In this document: positions 34,751-46,674 of the stretch, in pieces
Position numbering within the stretch: position 1 is the first letter of the stretch
Layout: every line of letters begins with the position of its first letter
Source of the DNA: Strongyloides papillosus
Taxonomy: Eukaryota > Nematoda > Chromadorea > Rhabditida > Strongyloididae
Length of the DNA stretch: 64,000 nt
Assembly: GCA_005656395.1 (NCBI GenBank)
Contig: SRSI01000045.1
Location: 150,006 to 214,005 of the forward strand
Direction: 5' to 3'
Program-made: the position numbers and the translations under genes
Notes under the pieces: model-generated
The model's input: the letters and a program-made list of their open reading frames with translations, nothing else
Databases searched by the model: none
What the model was told of the DNA's origin: nothing

Positions 34751-35707
34751 CACACAAAAAATAAAAAGGACAAATTTTGACAAATCTATCTATAATGCAA
34801 AAAAATGTCCCACCGTTTTAAAAAATTGAATATTATTCAAATTTTATAAATATCAAGCGACAGCAAAAATTTTAAAACGATGCAAAATGTTAGGTTGTCG
34901 CATACATTTTGGCGTTTTTTTACAAAAATATATATGTATGACTTTTTAAATTAACGTGTCTTTTTTTAATTTTGATATTTTTTATGACATTATGCTCATT
35001 TTAGATCCCAACTTGTTTTTTTTCTTTATTTTATAGAAGACGCTATTAAAGTTAATTTTGCTTGAAGTTATAAATGTTTAAATAAAGATCACCAATTTAA
35101 ACAGTTTATTAACAGCAATAAGTTTAGAAATTTGAAAATTTTATAACAATAATAATGAAAAGTAATAATTATTTAAACACACAAAAAATTATTAATCAAA
35201 AATATTATTTTAGTTTTCGTTATATTTTAAATTAAAATATGTAAAACTTTTTTTACTATAAATAAAAATCTATATTATTTATAACTTTTCATAAGTTTGA
35301 CTGTAAAAGATGATCTTAAAGACATTATAAAAAAATTTATACTATCAATTATGAAAATTTCATATATAAATATAATTTATAATTGCTCAAACTATTGAAA
35401 CATAGAAAAAATGTACTGTAATATGTTAAAAATGTTTTTTTTATGAAAGTGTTTGTAATTTTATTTAAAATTAAATTCTAACCTTGCATTTTAAAATTTA
35501 TTGTAGAAAACAACTTAAGTTTTAAAATAAAAAGAATTTACTAAAAAATAAAAATTTATTTTAACAATCCTCTAATTATTGTTTTAATTTTTAAATACGA
35601 AATAGTTGAGGAAAAATTAGTCGCAAATCAAGAAAATTCAAATTTTTTTAGGTGGGACAAATTTGTTATATTTTATGCAAACCTGTGTCCTTTTTATTTT
35701 TTGTGTG
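34751..35707. mobile_element. TIR element A1 (CACACAAAAAATAAAAAGG family)
   Basis: 957 bp with ends CACACAAAAAATAAAAAGGA and its complement (about 22 bp near-perfect), flanked by TA. Subterminal blocks are GTCCCACC(G/T) and GACAAATTTTGACA. No transposase frame is visible, so it is non-autonomous. At least four relatives lie at 46.7, 49.6, 52.2, 55.2 and 58.8 kb. Confidence 0.75.
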
Positions 35708-36304
35708 TAAACGCATTTGTGTAATCATGAGAAATTAGCAAACTTGTGTCATTTTCATGACCAAATGCTTTTCTTAATCATAAAGTATAAATAAATATTA
35801 TATTAATTATATAAAAAATTATATACACTTTTAGGAAGTGTATTGCCACTTTAACAAAGGTTTATATACATTATTAATTTAGTATTACTCTTATAATAAA
35901 AAGTATCCTAATCTTCTTATAGAGTAATTTCAGTAAAATTCATAGTTATAGAAAAAATTCTAAAAGTGAAAATGAATTATAAGTTAGAATTTTTATAATG
36001 TTAATTTATTGCTAGTAATTTCTTTGTAATGTATTAAAGTGAGTTTTTAAATTGAATTAATTGTTTTTTTACAAAAGCTTTATATCATTTATCAATAGTA
36101 TTTTATTTTGAATGGTTATTTTAAAATTAATGCACAACGTTTTAAAATTAAAGAATGGTTTTTAAGTTGTTGTTTTTTTTCATTTTAATGGTAAGATATG
36201 TTATGTTTATATTTACTTTTATTTAATTGTTTTTAAAGGTGTTATAAATTATAAAAATGTTATCGAAAAAAATTTAAACTAACTGACTTAAATTATTAGA
36301 ACTA
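35708..36304. other. AT-rich spacer, no gene seen
   Basis: About 600 bp between two transposons, without coding or repeat signal. Confidence 0.45.
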
Positions 36305-37332
36305 CAGGATGAGCCAAAGATCACGTCACAGTTGAAAGAAAAAAACATTTTTTAACTTTTTTTAGACGATATGTTTCTATGGTATTACACGCATTTTGTA
36401 GAGGATGTGCTAAAGAATAATATTTAGCAAGATAGTTCTCAAGAAGGAACTTAAAAAAAAGTTACATGATTTTTTAATATTTGACAAAAAAAATATCTTT
36501 AATTTTTTTTTTAATTTAAACTTTTTTTAAAGTTTAGAATGCATGAATACATTTCGTAAAAGAACAATATTTTATACAATTATGTGTGAAAAATGATATC
36601 TTTTAGGTGATCATCACCTGACTCTTTGCACAAAAGTTGCTCTTTCTAAACCATTATTTAATAATCTTTTTAAAATGGTTTCATCTGATTTTTTGAAATT
36701 GTTTACTATATTGCTAGATACACTTAATATTACAATAAAGTTTATTACACTAGCGATATAAAAAAGAAGATAATAATATAAAAAACTATACTTAAAATTG
36801 GAATCGGACGCCCTTCCAAACCAGAGAGTCTGTCCAAGATCTAGCATATATATAATATTACGCGTTTTGATACAGCTTAGTCACATTGAGGGGGATCCAG
36901 TTAATTTTAGATTTAACAATTGAACATTTGTTGGTATAATAACAACGAACTATTCTTAACTTTTTCTCAAAAGAATATTTTCTTACTGAGGTAGCAACAG
37001 TAGAAAATATATAAAAAAAAGTAATATTGTAAAAATGGGACATTTTATGAAGAAATATGCTTTAAACGGACTTTTTTAACATCAAGTATCTATTTTCTAA
37101 TTAATTAAAATATTATAAAATATATCTTTAAAACAAAAATTTATACATTTTGATTTAACTTAATGTAATTTTTCGATAAAATGATTATTAAGAACGATCT
37201 TGTGCTGTATTATTCAATAAATTATTCCCTACAAAATGCATATAAAATCATAATAATATGTCAACTGCGAAAAAAGTTATAACAGTTATAAAGTATTTCA
37301 TACAACTGTGATGTGACTTTTGGCCTACCCTG
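36305..37332. mobile_element. Second copy of the 23.1 kb TIR transposon
   Basis: About 1028 bp with ends CAGGATGAGCCAAAGATCAC and the complement of CAGGGTAGGCCAAAAGTCAC. The left 150 bp and right 170 bp follow those of 23084-23984. The minus frame at 36858-37043 (VATSVRKYSFEKKLRIVRCY) matches the other copy's DUF4817-type helix-turn-helix. The catalytic part is absent. Confidence 0.75.
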
Positions 37333-37807
37333 AATATATATATTTTACCAAAAACAAAGCTTTTTTGACATTGCTATTTATTTTTATCATTTTTTGTGAC
37401 AAAAAATATATTGTTTACAAATTTATAAAAAAAATGTTTCAATAGTAAATAGCCTGATTAACAGTTTACAAGTACATCTTTAAAATTTGACATTTAATAA
37501 TTTTTGAATCTATTTAATCAATATTAAATTTTTTAAAAACCATCTGAAAAAATGTATTTTTCATGACTATGCTTTACCTTAAAACACATTATACTTAAAA
37601 ATTTTTGTCTAAATAAAAATTACCACCGCTATTCAATTCATAAGTTAACCTTTTAGTAGTTAATTTTAATTTTTTTATTTTTTTGCGTCTAATAATATTT
37701 TTGTTAGATTTTTGCATGAAACATCATTTATTAAAAAATATGATGCTATTTATAAAACAATAATTTGAATATTTAATTGAAATTAGCATCTAACACCACT
37801 TTTTTTT
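37333..37807. other. AT-rich spacer downstream of E3
   Basis: About 475 bp. An LTR of E3 would be expected around here, but no partner copy was found upstream of E3. Confidence 0.4.
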
Positions 37808-38404
37808 TTAACTTTTGATATCCGCAGCATCATCTTTCAATAGTTTATAAAATAATTCTTTGAACTCTTGAGATCTTATTACTGCCGTGTTAAGATCACA
37901 AGGCCATTCCATGTCTTTTTCCACTATTCCCGCAGCGTAACATTTTCCAAACAAGTCAACTATTTCATTTAACACTATTTTTGAGTGGGCACTTACATGA
38001 ACAATTCTTGTCTCTCCCTTTTTTTCTTTGAATGAGCTCCAGAGATCAGGAAAGGCTGTTACATCATAATTACACTGACTAGAAGAGCATACAAATCCGC
38101 TGTCACTTAAAATTAAACCCTTTTTTGAATTAGCTCGAAGGAATTCCAGACCTTTAACGGCAGCTTCTAATTCCAATTTTTGTGTGCTCGTGTTACCATG
38201 AACTTTTTTACCTTTAATTATTACCTGAGTACCATTTGTTGCAACAATTGCCCAATCTTTACTCGTGTGGTTGTTAATGTTAGCTTCACCTGCATCTGAT
38301 GCTACAATCCAATCATCCACGAAGTCTTTAGTAATTGCATCAACCTCGAATTGGTTAACACATCTATCTGGTAGGTAGTTTATTGGGTCATTGTCATCAT
38401 TCAA
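37808..38404 (-). CDS. E3 RNase H domain placed after integrase
   Basis: 198 codons on the minus strand, with a further acidic linker (ESSDAESTPT) open upstream to about 38457. The RNase H pattern is complete: VASDAGEAN (Asp37), QKLELEAA (Glu78/80), LILSDSGF (Asp101) and HVSAHSKIVLNEIVD (His140, Asp150). It follows the integrase C-terminal domain directly, as in E2, though the two domains differ strongly in sequence. E3's RNase H in the usual place has lost its Glu and third Asp. The domain call is firm. Whether it is translated as part of the pol polyprotein is inferred. Confidence 0.8.
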   Translation of the reverse strand: MNDDNDPINYLPDRCVNQFEVDAITKDFVDDWIVASDAGEANINNHTSKDWAIVATNGTQVIIKGKKVHGNTSTQKLELEAAVKGLEFLRANSKKGLILSDSGFVCSSSQCNYDVTAFPDLWSSFKEKKGETRIVHVSAHSKIVLNEIVDLFGKCYAAGIVEKDMEWPCDLNTAVIRSQEFKELFYKLLKDDAADIKS

Positions 38405-38466
38405 CGGCGCAGCAGCAGTAGGTGTACTTTCTGCATCAGATGATTCAAGTGGATCCTATGGTTTTT

Positions 38467-39003
38467 TCACAACTTTATCATTATGTATGTCCACAATTGT
38501 TGGTCCTTGAATTTACCTGTAACTTTTACAGTTGACAATTTCACAGCATCACTCGCTCTGATATGGTAAGTTTCTCCGTCCTTGATTTTGAAACAACTTT
38601 GGCCAATTTTAGATACTAATTCACATTCTTTCCAATCATCATCGTCGTATTTGACTTTATACCAACCACTACCATTCAATGCAGTAACTTGGACTGTATA
38701 CTTGTCATGGAGATACTGAAGTATCATTTGCTTTACCCATTTCAAAACGCTGACAATTCGTAAGCTTATCTGCACCAATAGAAGAATTAATTTTTGTAAT
38801 GGTTTGGGCTAGTGATAAATGTTGATTCAAACCATGTCGAACAGACTGAATACCTCTCTCAACTGACCCATTGTTATACTTTTATATGGAATGCTTCTAA
38901 TGTGATAGATATTATGATCTTTCAACCAATCATCAAATTCATTGGAGATCAGAGGCTGGTGATTGTCGTTGACAAAAATTGAAATAGTACCAACTTCTTC
39001 TAT
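38467..39003 (-). pseudogene. E3 integrase C-terminal half
   Basis: After the TGA at 39004 the frame continues (IFVNDNHQPLISNEF with the second catalytic Asp, then SIPYKS). A one-base shift near 38890 then leads to NNGSVERGIQSVRHGLN, with the catalytic Glu. Another shift leads to the frame at 38467-38778, which ends the integrase with a beta-rich module (VQVTALNGSGWYKVKYDDDD, SCFKIKDGETYHI). Confidence 0.7.
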
Positions 39004-41550
39004 TCATTTCTCTACACATTTTATCATTTCTTTTGATGCGTAAGACTTGATAAAGAAAGCTTTGGTCAATCTGCTGAAACTGTCATACATGACACAAATT
39101 TTTGATTTTCCATATACCATACTATCAATATGGATTCTTTCTGATGAAAACGTAGCCTTAGGCAGACTGCTTATCAATTTATTCAGGTTCTTTTGAGCAG
39201 TTTGACACTCTTTGCAATTCATCAAGAATTTCGCTGTCTTTCTAGTATAGTCTTCCACAATGAACTTCATTGCAATCGTACGCCGCATGTAAAGTAAGGA
39301 TCTATGGGGACCATGGAGCCTAGAGAGCAACTCACTATGAAGTGTCGAAGGGATAAACAAACGTTGATCAAGAAACAATAAGCCTTGATCTTCATGAACA
39401 GTTTTAAATTTTCGCAGAAAAATGAGCCATTTCTTTCTATCTTGATTCTTGAGAACCTCATACGTATAATCATTTTTGTATTTATCAATGATTAACTTCG
39501 GGTCAAGGATCGTTTCACATTCGGCATCTTTGCTAGCGATTAAGAAGTGTGGAACATCTGAAATGGACTTAGAATTTTTCTTCTTAACTTCCCATTTGAT
39601 CTGAAAAGGAGAAAGCTTGGTCATTAAACGAACAAATGTGGTATCATTACTGATACATTCGTCAAATGAAGCAAAGGAATCAAACATTTTTTTAATATCA
39701 ACAGATGGTGTATATACCACGATGTTATTATACAACAAGATACTCTCTAATTCTTCCGCCGCTATTGAAACTGCCAACAGAAGTCGTAAAGCTGGTGAAT
39801 AACGTTTTTGAGAGCCTTGGAGTACACGAGAGTTGGAATATAATAAAAACGGTTTGCCACCTTTCATCCAACAAACAACAAAACCAACAAATTCATTATT
39901 ACAATCGACGTCAATAAACAAAGTATTAATATTGTCTTCAATCATATGTAATGAATGAGCTTGATGATAGGCTTGCACTAATTGTTGAAATTGCTTTTCT
40001 TTCAAGTCAGTCCAACAAAATTTTTCATTTTTCTTTGGATACAGTGATTTAGCTAACTTGGCAAAATCGGGAATGAACAATCTAGCATAGGACATTTTTG
40101 CTAAGGCACCACGCAGACTGGTTGAATCAGTTGGACTGTCCAGAATCGAACCTTTCATTTTGTTTGACGCTTGGATTGTGCCATCAGACGAGATACAGAA
40201 ACCAAGAAAGTCAATGGAGTTCACCATAATTTGACTTTTTTGGTGATTGCACACAATGTTGTTTTCTTCCAAAACTTGAAATAATTGTGATAACGCTGCT
40301 CTATGACCAGATTCAGTTTTACTAATTACTACTATATCATCAAAGTACCTATATGTATCTGGTATAGGATCAATGAGATCAGCCAGTGCATTATTGAACA
40401 ACGCAGGCACAGAAGCAATACCAAACACAACTCCCAGTGGTTCATAAAAACCAAATGGTGTATTAATAGTCGCTAATTCTCGATTTTTACCATGAATTGT
40501 GAACTGCTTATAAGCATCCTTCAAGTCAATAGAAGAAAGATAACGAACGTTCTTCTTTCTGAGTTGAAGAATATTCTTAATTGATATATTATCTTGTGCT
40601 TCCGGAATGATAATAAACTTGTTGATTCGAGTGTAATCTCCACATATGCGAATTTCATCGTTGCTTTTGGGAACTACCACAATTGGACTCGCGTTTGAAA
40701 CTTGCTTTGATGGAATTTTCCTCAAATAACCTAATTTACATTCCTCTTCAAGTCGCTGCTTTACCAGATCATGTACATTTGGTTTAAGTTTTCGGAAAGG
40801 CATAACACAGGGTTTAAAATCTTCTGAAACATCAAATGACATGGACAATTTTGGAACGCGGACTTGAGCACAATTTTCTAATTTTTTTTCTATACTCTCA
40901 CAACCAATGAACCCTAATCGCTTAAGATCACCGAAGCCAATAATATCACATTCATGTTCCCAGACATAGAACTTACACGTGTGTTTAATGTTATCCAAGA
41001 CTACAGGAATGACTAAAGCACCGAAGCATGATATTATATTTGCACCAACATCTTTGATCTCAACAGTATCTAGAAGATCAAGACTTGGTTCACCAAGATC
41101 CTTCCATGATTTCATTGATAGATAATTGAAACCGCTGCACGAGTCTAAGTACATTGTTGTTGAAAGTTTAACATTGCCAATTAAAGCTTTAATTGTCCAG
41201 TGAGATGGGCCAATTATTTTTGGGGTGTCTATTTTTTTTTCTACAATCGTATTTTTATCTTTATCACCTTTGCCAGGGACCAAACGTTGATGGGTGGATG
41301 TTTTGTTGCGAGTTGCCCAATTATGAAGTGATTCTCTACAAAGAACTTCTTTTTTCTTCTTCAGATGTTTAAAGAACGCTGCTACCAGGTCCTTAGGCAT
41401 TCTCATAATACAGTGAAACGTAGCTATTTGCCCTACCAAATCACTATTGCAATCTTGTTCGAAAAGTGTAGCAATAAGTTTAGAGGTACGTTGTATACAG
41501 GGTGGCCCACCTAAAACTCCCCAGACATTTGCATATATATCTCTACGCAT
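39004..41550 (-). CDS. E3 gag end-protease-RT-degenerate RNase H-integrase start
   Basis: 848 codons, of which the first about 19 come from the adjoining fold-back repeat. Order: gag end (20-100), protease with YLDSCSGF (135-141), and RT (about 240-460) with RICGDYTRINKF, SIDLKDAYKQF and an intact catalytic RYFDDIVV (401-408). The usual RNase H position is 545-640: FIDVDC keeps the first Asp, but RYSPALRLLLAV lacks Glu and VVYTPSVD lacks the Asp of the TDHK motif. Then come the integrase zinc domain (His746, His749, Cys779, Cys782) and the first core Asp (IHIDSM, 809). It ends at TGA 39004-39006, after which coding goes on, so the stop looks like a mutation. Confidence 0.85.
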   Translation of the reverse strand: MRRDIYANVWGVLGGPPCIQRTSKLIATLFEQDCNSDLVGQIATFHCIMRMPKDLVAAFFKHLKKKKEVLCRESLHNWATRNKTSTHQRLVPGKGDKDKNTIVEKKIDTPKIIGPSHWTIKALIGNVKLSTTMYLDSCSGFNYLSMKSWKDLGEPSLDLLDTVEIKDVGANIISCFGALVIPVVLDNIKHTCKFYVWEHECDIIGFGDLKRLGFIGCESIEKKLENCAQVRVPKLSMSFDVSEDFKPCVMPFRKLKPNVHDLVKQRLEEECKLGYLRKIPSKQVSNASPIVVVPKSNDEIRICGDYTRINKFIIIPEAQDNISIKNILQLRKKNVRYLSSIDLKDAYKQFTIHGKNRELATINTPFGFYEPLGVVFGIASVPALFNNALADLIDPIPDTYRYFDDIVVISKTESGHRAALSQLFQVLEENNIVCNHQKSQIMVNSIDFLGFCISSDGTIQASNKMKGSILDSPTDSTSLRGALAKMSYARLFIPDFAKLAKSLYPKKNEKFCWTDLKEKQFQQLVQAYHQAHSLHMIEDNINTLFIDVDCNNEFVGFVVCWMKGGKPFLLYSNSRVLQGSQKRYSPALRLLLAVSIAAEELESILLYNNIVVYTPSVDIKKMFDSFASFDECISNDTTFVRLMTKLSPFQIKWEVKKKNSKSISDVPHFLIASKDAECETILDPKLIIDKYKNDYTYEVLKNQDRKKWLIFLRKFKTVHEDQGLLFLDQRLFIPSTLHSELLSRLHGPHRSLLYMRRTIAMKFIVEDYTRKTAKFLMNCKECQTAQKNLNKLISSLPKATFSSERIHIDSMVYGKSKICVMYDSFSRLTKAFFIKSYASKEMIKCVEK

Positions 41551-42949
41551 AGATAAGCTACAAACATGGTATTATAATCATTTTGTAGCTGAGATATATC
41601 CCATTCTAAATCTATTGACAAATTAACAAAATGAGGATTTTAGTTGGAGTTATGGGCTATTGAAATTTAAGTGCATTTTTCGACTTTCACTAAATGTAAC
41701 TTTTTTATTTGGAAAGATTTTTTAAAAATTGTTGCAGATTCTGAAAGTACAAAGTCTTTTGTACTAAATTCCAAAATTATGAAAAAATTGATGTCTCGCA
41801 ACTTTGTTTAATTTTTAAATAAAAGTTAAAAATCTTGAGTTTTGTCAAAAAATCGATGTTTTTTAAAAATAAAATTTTAATCAGATAATTTTTAAAACTG
41901 TTTTTTTGATATTCTAGTAGAGTAAGCAAAGCTCTATCGAATGAGTACATGACTGTTCTGAGCGGTTGACTCTGAAAGAAGTTATGATCTACCAAAGTCG
42001 ACTTTTTGACACTTTCATTTGAAAGTTAAAATACAAATAATACTTTCCCCGATCTCTACGGTATCCTAATGGCAATAATAACACTACTTATCCATATTAA
42101 TTTACAGATGATTACTTGTTTGTTCATAAATTGTCTAAAGAACTGAAATATTCCTTATCATCCAAATTCAAGAAAAAAATAATTTTTCCAATATTTTTAC
42201 ACCATTTACAATTATTTTATACTATTTTGTATAAATATTACTCTGTAAGAACGATTATAATGTGTTTTTTAAATTTTTCGTATATCCACTCGTAATCACA
42301 TACCCTCTATTTTTAAAATGTAAGCGAGAAATGATCAAAATAGGACAATATTTTGAATATTTAAAGAGATAAAACATAATCCGTGATCGAAAATTTAAAA
42401 AAGATTGACAAATTTTATTTTTTTACTAGGATTATTGTTAAAGATGGTCAATTTTTGACTATTCCAAACTTTCTTCAAACTCAACCAAATTTAGTGACAC
42501 TTTACTTGTTCGACAAAGCTTTGTTTACTCTATCAGAATACCTATAGAACATTTATAAAACTTATCTTATCGCTCTTTAATTTTGAAAAAACATCGAAAT
42601 TTTGACAAAAATCGTGATTTCTTTTCTTTTTCAAAAAATAAAACATAGTTGCTGGACTTCAAAATTTATAAACTTTTAGGAATAAGTACAAAACGAGCTG
42701 GGCATTCATAATCAGCATCAAGCATTTAAATATCTTTCCATATAAAAAAGTTACATACCATATATTCCAAAAATGACTCTTAATTTTAAAGACCTATAAC
42801 TCCGCCTAGAATCCGAATTTTGTTATGAAACCTAAATTTAATTTATGCAAGATTAAGAGCTACAAAATGACTGTATACCATTCTTGTAGTTAATCTACAA
42901 GAGAAGTTATATATGCTAATACCTTGTGAGCTACATTTGGCTTACCCTG
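41498..42949. mobile_element. Fold-back element with CAGGGTGG ends, inserted in E3
   Basis: About 1450 bp that is largely an inverted repeat of itself. The ends are CAGGGTGGCCCACCT and the complement of CAGGGTAAGCCAAATG, with TA beside the left end. Paired internal landmarks are a GAGTAAGCAAAGCTCTATCG stretch at about 41920 and its counterpart CAAAGCTTTGTTTACTC at about 42515. No coding capacity is seen. It shares the CTCTATCGAAT core with the element at 60682-62116, so the two are related. Confidence 0.75.
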
Positions 42950-43313
42950 CATATTATTGAGAAATAACACAGCAAATTTTTTTTTGTCATTTATTAAACA
43001 AAAAGAACCTGTTTGTCAAATAGCACTCATGAAAGACAAAGGAATATATTTTTTAAAAAGTGTATAGTATGTAAATTTTTTGATCTTAGACAAAAGCATA
43101 ATTTGCAGTTTAAACAAAGATATTTTTCCTAATTTTACCTGTTTAATTTTAAAAATTACATTATAAAATCTTGAAATTCTATTGTAATTTCTAGAAGATT
43201 AGAAAATAGTTTAGTAAAGTTTGAATCTCTTAAAAACACCGAAAATGTTTTCTGTTATATTTTAAGCAAAAAGAACAAATAAGTCAAATAAAACTCATGA
43301 AAGACAAGGGAAT

Positions 43314-44082
43314 ACAGTGTAACCCCTAAATAAAAAATCTCTAATAAGAGAAATCTCTACTTAGTCACCGTAAAGTCTAGCCCCAAATTTTTTTTTTAAT
43401 TTTCATACAAAAAACCTCTTAGTAAGGTACATCTAAATAAAAAAAGCTTTTACATAATCATGGTAGTAAAGAAAATCATATGCATCTTTGCATGTACTTT
43501 AACACTCAAACAGTTTCTTAGTCCACTAGAGGAATAAGTTTACTGAAAATTTTTTCCAAACTGATATTTTAGAGAGTAATGAAAATACGTGTGGTAATTA
43601 AGAATTAGAAGAGTGTTCTAATCTTTATAATAATAAAGTCGATGATTATGATAGTGATAAAAAAACTATTCAAGAAGAAACAAAGAATGAAGTTTTTAGG
43701 GGTCTATACAATTTATGAACTTATATAAAAAATTTAAAAATAGATGATTGTTTTCCTATTGTAGCACGTTTAGAAGATAAAATAGTAAATCATGTCATTA
43801 TTTATAGTTCTCAATATTAGATCATGCACTGCTTTAAATAATGTACTTAAAGAAAATAATTATGACTAGACTATATTTAATAGTAATTTCTTTTTTGTTA
43901 TTTACTTTATATAGCACTTTTTTTATCATTTAAAATTGTCTAATAAATATCTATACATATTATTGGATTTTAGTCGTAATTATTAGTAATATATTAAATA
44001 ACTTCTAAATAAGTAAAACCTCTAAATGACCACCAAATTTCTTGATCTCGGCAAGGCGCTGTTTTAGAACTTAACTGTACAC
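43314..44082. mobile_element. Pogo/Tigger-like element remnant
   Basis: The left end CAGTGTAACCCCTAAATAA and right end (complement) CAGTTAAGTTCTAAAAC, flanked by TA, match the pogo/Tigger type CAGT(N)AACCTCT. The target is a repeat whose uninterrupted form is seen at 43037-43090. A short plus-strand remnant (KIDDCFPIVARLEDKIVNH) could be the transposase tail. Confidence 0.65.
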
Positions 44083-44084
44083 TT

Positions 44085-45190
44085 TTTTAAAAAATGTAAT
44101 GTATGTATAATTTTTTGAATTATCTAAGGTATTTCTGCATGTGCTTTTGCATTTTTTTTATTAAAAACATATACACATTGAACAATTTTAAAATTCATAT
44201 TTTTACTAATTTTTGTCACAGACATTTAAAAAATGATATCAATTTCGACAAAAAAATTTCTCTATGAATATGTAAGCCAGTCCTTTTATTCTTATAAAGG
44301 GCAAAAATTAAATCCCTCTTATAAAAATTTTTTTAGTAACTAGTAAAAAAAAGTTCCGTGTATGTAAAATATGTTTATTAACATTGTAGCTGGAAAGATT
44401 TAATTAACCACCTATTAATGATAAATTTAATTTTATAATAAAGCTTTCCCTTTTGATATAATGTACTGTTGCAGATATGTTGTTTCGTTTATAGCAAACA
44501 ATTATTTTGCTAAACAAATCTTACCTAATACTATTACTACTTTAAATTTAACTAATGTAGAAAATTGAATTAAAAAAATTAGTGTAGCAAATTAAGAATT
44601 TCTAAAAATGCTCCAAAGTAACTCAAAATATTTTAATTTCCCTTAAAACTACTACTGATAAAAACAAAACAATTGTTTACATACGTCTAATGCAAAAAAA
44701 GTTAGTAAAAAATAGTCGATGTAGCAAAAAAAATTTTTTTCTTCGAATGCTACAAAATACATCTAAATAAGTTTATTTTTGTATAACTTACTAATAAAAT
44801 ATTTTTTCATTGCTTAATAAATGATTTTAATAGTGATTTGGTGAATGAGACCCATGTTCTAAACATGCTCCTTTTTATTTATTAATTATTCAAAACATGT
44901 TAATTATTTTTTAGTTGAAAATAAAGTTTTTTTTTTCAAATTACTTACAAATTTTTTTTCAAATCCTAATACAAAAATATTAAAGATAAAGTAACTCGTG
45001 CATTATTATTAGTCATAATGAAGCATTACATTTTTTTATCACCATTTATTGTTGGAAAAACGAATTTATCACTAAACAGATAGTATGTTGTAAAATAATC
45101 AATGAATTTTGTCAAAATATTATTACTGATAAATATATCACTGATCACATTATCATTTATAATAAATAAATGCTCATGTCCGGTTATGAG
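44085..45190. repeat. Duplicated intergenic block, matched at 46950-48440
   Basis: 44370-45190 aligns directly with 47610-48440 over about 820 bp. Shared landmarks are TTTTGCTAAACAAATCTTACC, AGCGATTTGGTGAA or AGTGATTTGGTGAA, AAACATGCT(C/T)CTTTTTAT and CAATGATTTTTGTCAAA. 44085-44330 matches 46950-47220 in inverted orientation. No gene lies in either copy. Confidence 0.65.
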
Positions 45191-45326
45191 AGAGACAATT
45201 TTTTTTCTTATTTCTTTTTATTATAGATAATTTATTTTCCAGATCTTATGTTTTGTAAAAATTTTATTAGTTGGTTTAATAAAATGTAAATATTACATTA
45301 AAAAAATCATATGATAAAAAAATAAA

Positions 45327-45899
45327 TTAATTTAAAGGAATAGGCAAACCTCTATTAGGTTCATGAGAATTTATATGTTGCCACAACCACTGAATATGTC
45401 TTTTTTCGCTTCTCTCTCTGTCTAAATTTGGATTGAGTTCACCAAAATCACAAGGATATGTCCATCCATCGAAAAGATCTTTGTCATCACATTCTTTTGG
45501 AATCTTTTTATTAAATTTTTTCTTAGAGTATTCATAAGTATATTCAACATAAAAATCTAAAAATATTTATATATAAATAATCTTTTTTTTTATTTTTTTA
45601 CCTCCATTTTCTATATCATAATAATCAACATTATCTGCAATAACAGTAATTTCTTTATTACATAAGTCAGTTACAGATGCCAGAACATCAGGTTTTTTAA
45701 CGGATTTTAGTTCTGCTGTAACATTTTCTTTTATAACTTCAATTTCTGATTCATCATATCTATAAAAATATTCAACAAAATTTAATGGATCATAGCATTT
45801 AGGTGTTGCATTGACAATAAGAGTTTCATCACCATGCATTTTAACAATCTTAGATATTGAAATAATTATAAATATTGTTGATGTTTCAAAAACTCTCAT
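45327..45899 (-). CDS. TTL-like secreted protein A
   Basis: Two exons, 45602-45899 and 45327-45556, around a 45 bp intron join in phase to 175 residues. The first is a signal peptide (MRVFETSTIFIIISISK). The first half carries Cys pairs and a charged stretch ending in VIADNVDYYDIENG. Exon 2 has FYVEYTYEYSKKKFNKKIPK, EC, then CDFGELNPNLD, matching the TTL end pattern (IP...YDIG.(I/L).LN). ATG 45899 is preferred over the in-frame ATG 45914: gene B also starts MRVF, and this puts the start 41 bp from the shared TATTTAAG block, as in the paralogues. The frame is intact. TTL proteins are secreted nematode proteins of mostly unknown ligand; a host-interaction role is possible but not shown. Confidence 0.65.
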
Positions 45900-45950
45900 T
45901 TTAAAATATTTCACTTTGATATTTTAAAAGTAAAATTTTCTTAAATACTA
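45900..45950 (-). promoter_or_regulatory. Core promoter block of TTL-A
   Basis: The minus strand reads TATTTAAGAAAATTTTAC (TATTTAAG at 45940-45947), about 41 bp before the chosen ATG. The same block precedes genes B, C, D and E. Confidence 0.6.
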
Positions 45951-46018
45951 AAAAATACTATGCAACATTATTGGAAAATAAATATTTATTTTTTGAAGGA
46001 TCAAAGAAGAACAAATAC

Positions 46019-46673
46019 ATGGTGTTTCAAATAGGTGTACTCTCATTTTAATTTTTTTAATTTTGTTTATTGTTAACTGATCTTAACAAAATTTCTTTCA
46101 TCTGAAGCTAAGACTTTGGAGTTTTACTACTAAAAAAATTTTTTTTTTCAATTTTTTAATTTTTTTACTGCAAAAATTGTATTCAAGAATGATGAAAGTT
46201 TATCTAAACTTTTTAAAGATTTTATTTAATTATTATTTAAAAAAAAACTTAAAGAGACGTTCATTTTAACTCAAACATAATTTAAATCTTTTTCACCATT
46301 TTAAAAAACATTTTCTAAGAACTTTCTTATCAACATTTATCACTTCAAAGATTTTTTGATTTTTTTATTAAATTCTTTTTTTATTTTCAGTTTGTATGAT
46401 GTAGATGAGTGACTTAACATAGCTTCAAAAGAATAAACCTATTAGTTATAAATCATATAATCTTTGAAACCATACCAAAAATGTTTATTTTCCTAAATAA
46501 ACATTATTTCATAATTAAATTTAATATTTAAAAACAGTTATTTTTTTAAAATATTTTTATGATAAACAAGGTTTAAAGTCATAAATAAGGATCAAAAAAT
46601 TTATTTAAATGGGGTTAAGAGTGGACGAAGTTATAAAAGTTTTAAAAAGAGTAAATCTATTTGAAATATTTTG
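46019..46673. mobile_element. Fold-back element B1
   Basis: About 655 bp with ends GGTGTTTCAAATAGGTGTAC and the complement of AAATATTTCAAATAGATTTAC. The interior pairs with itself around poly-A/T. It has a sister at 50375-51024 beside the same A-family sequence. Confidence 0.6.
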
Positions 46674-46674
46674 T

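Larger units (their letters stand above)
37808..41497 (-). mobile_element. E3: Ty3/gypsy element with post-integrase RNase H, 5' end cut
   Basis: Minus-strand gag end, protease, RT, degenerate RNase H, integrase and a second RNase H lie in that order. The gag side is interrupted by a fold-back element at 41498-42949. Beyond it only a few codons fit a continuation (42950 to about 43000) before unrelated repeats begin. Breaks include an in-frame TGA in integrase, a shift near 38890 and a TAG before the last domain. No LTRs were found. Confidence 0.85.
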
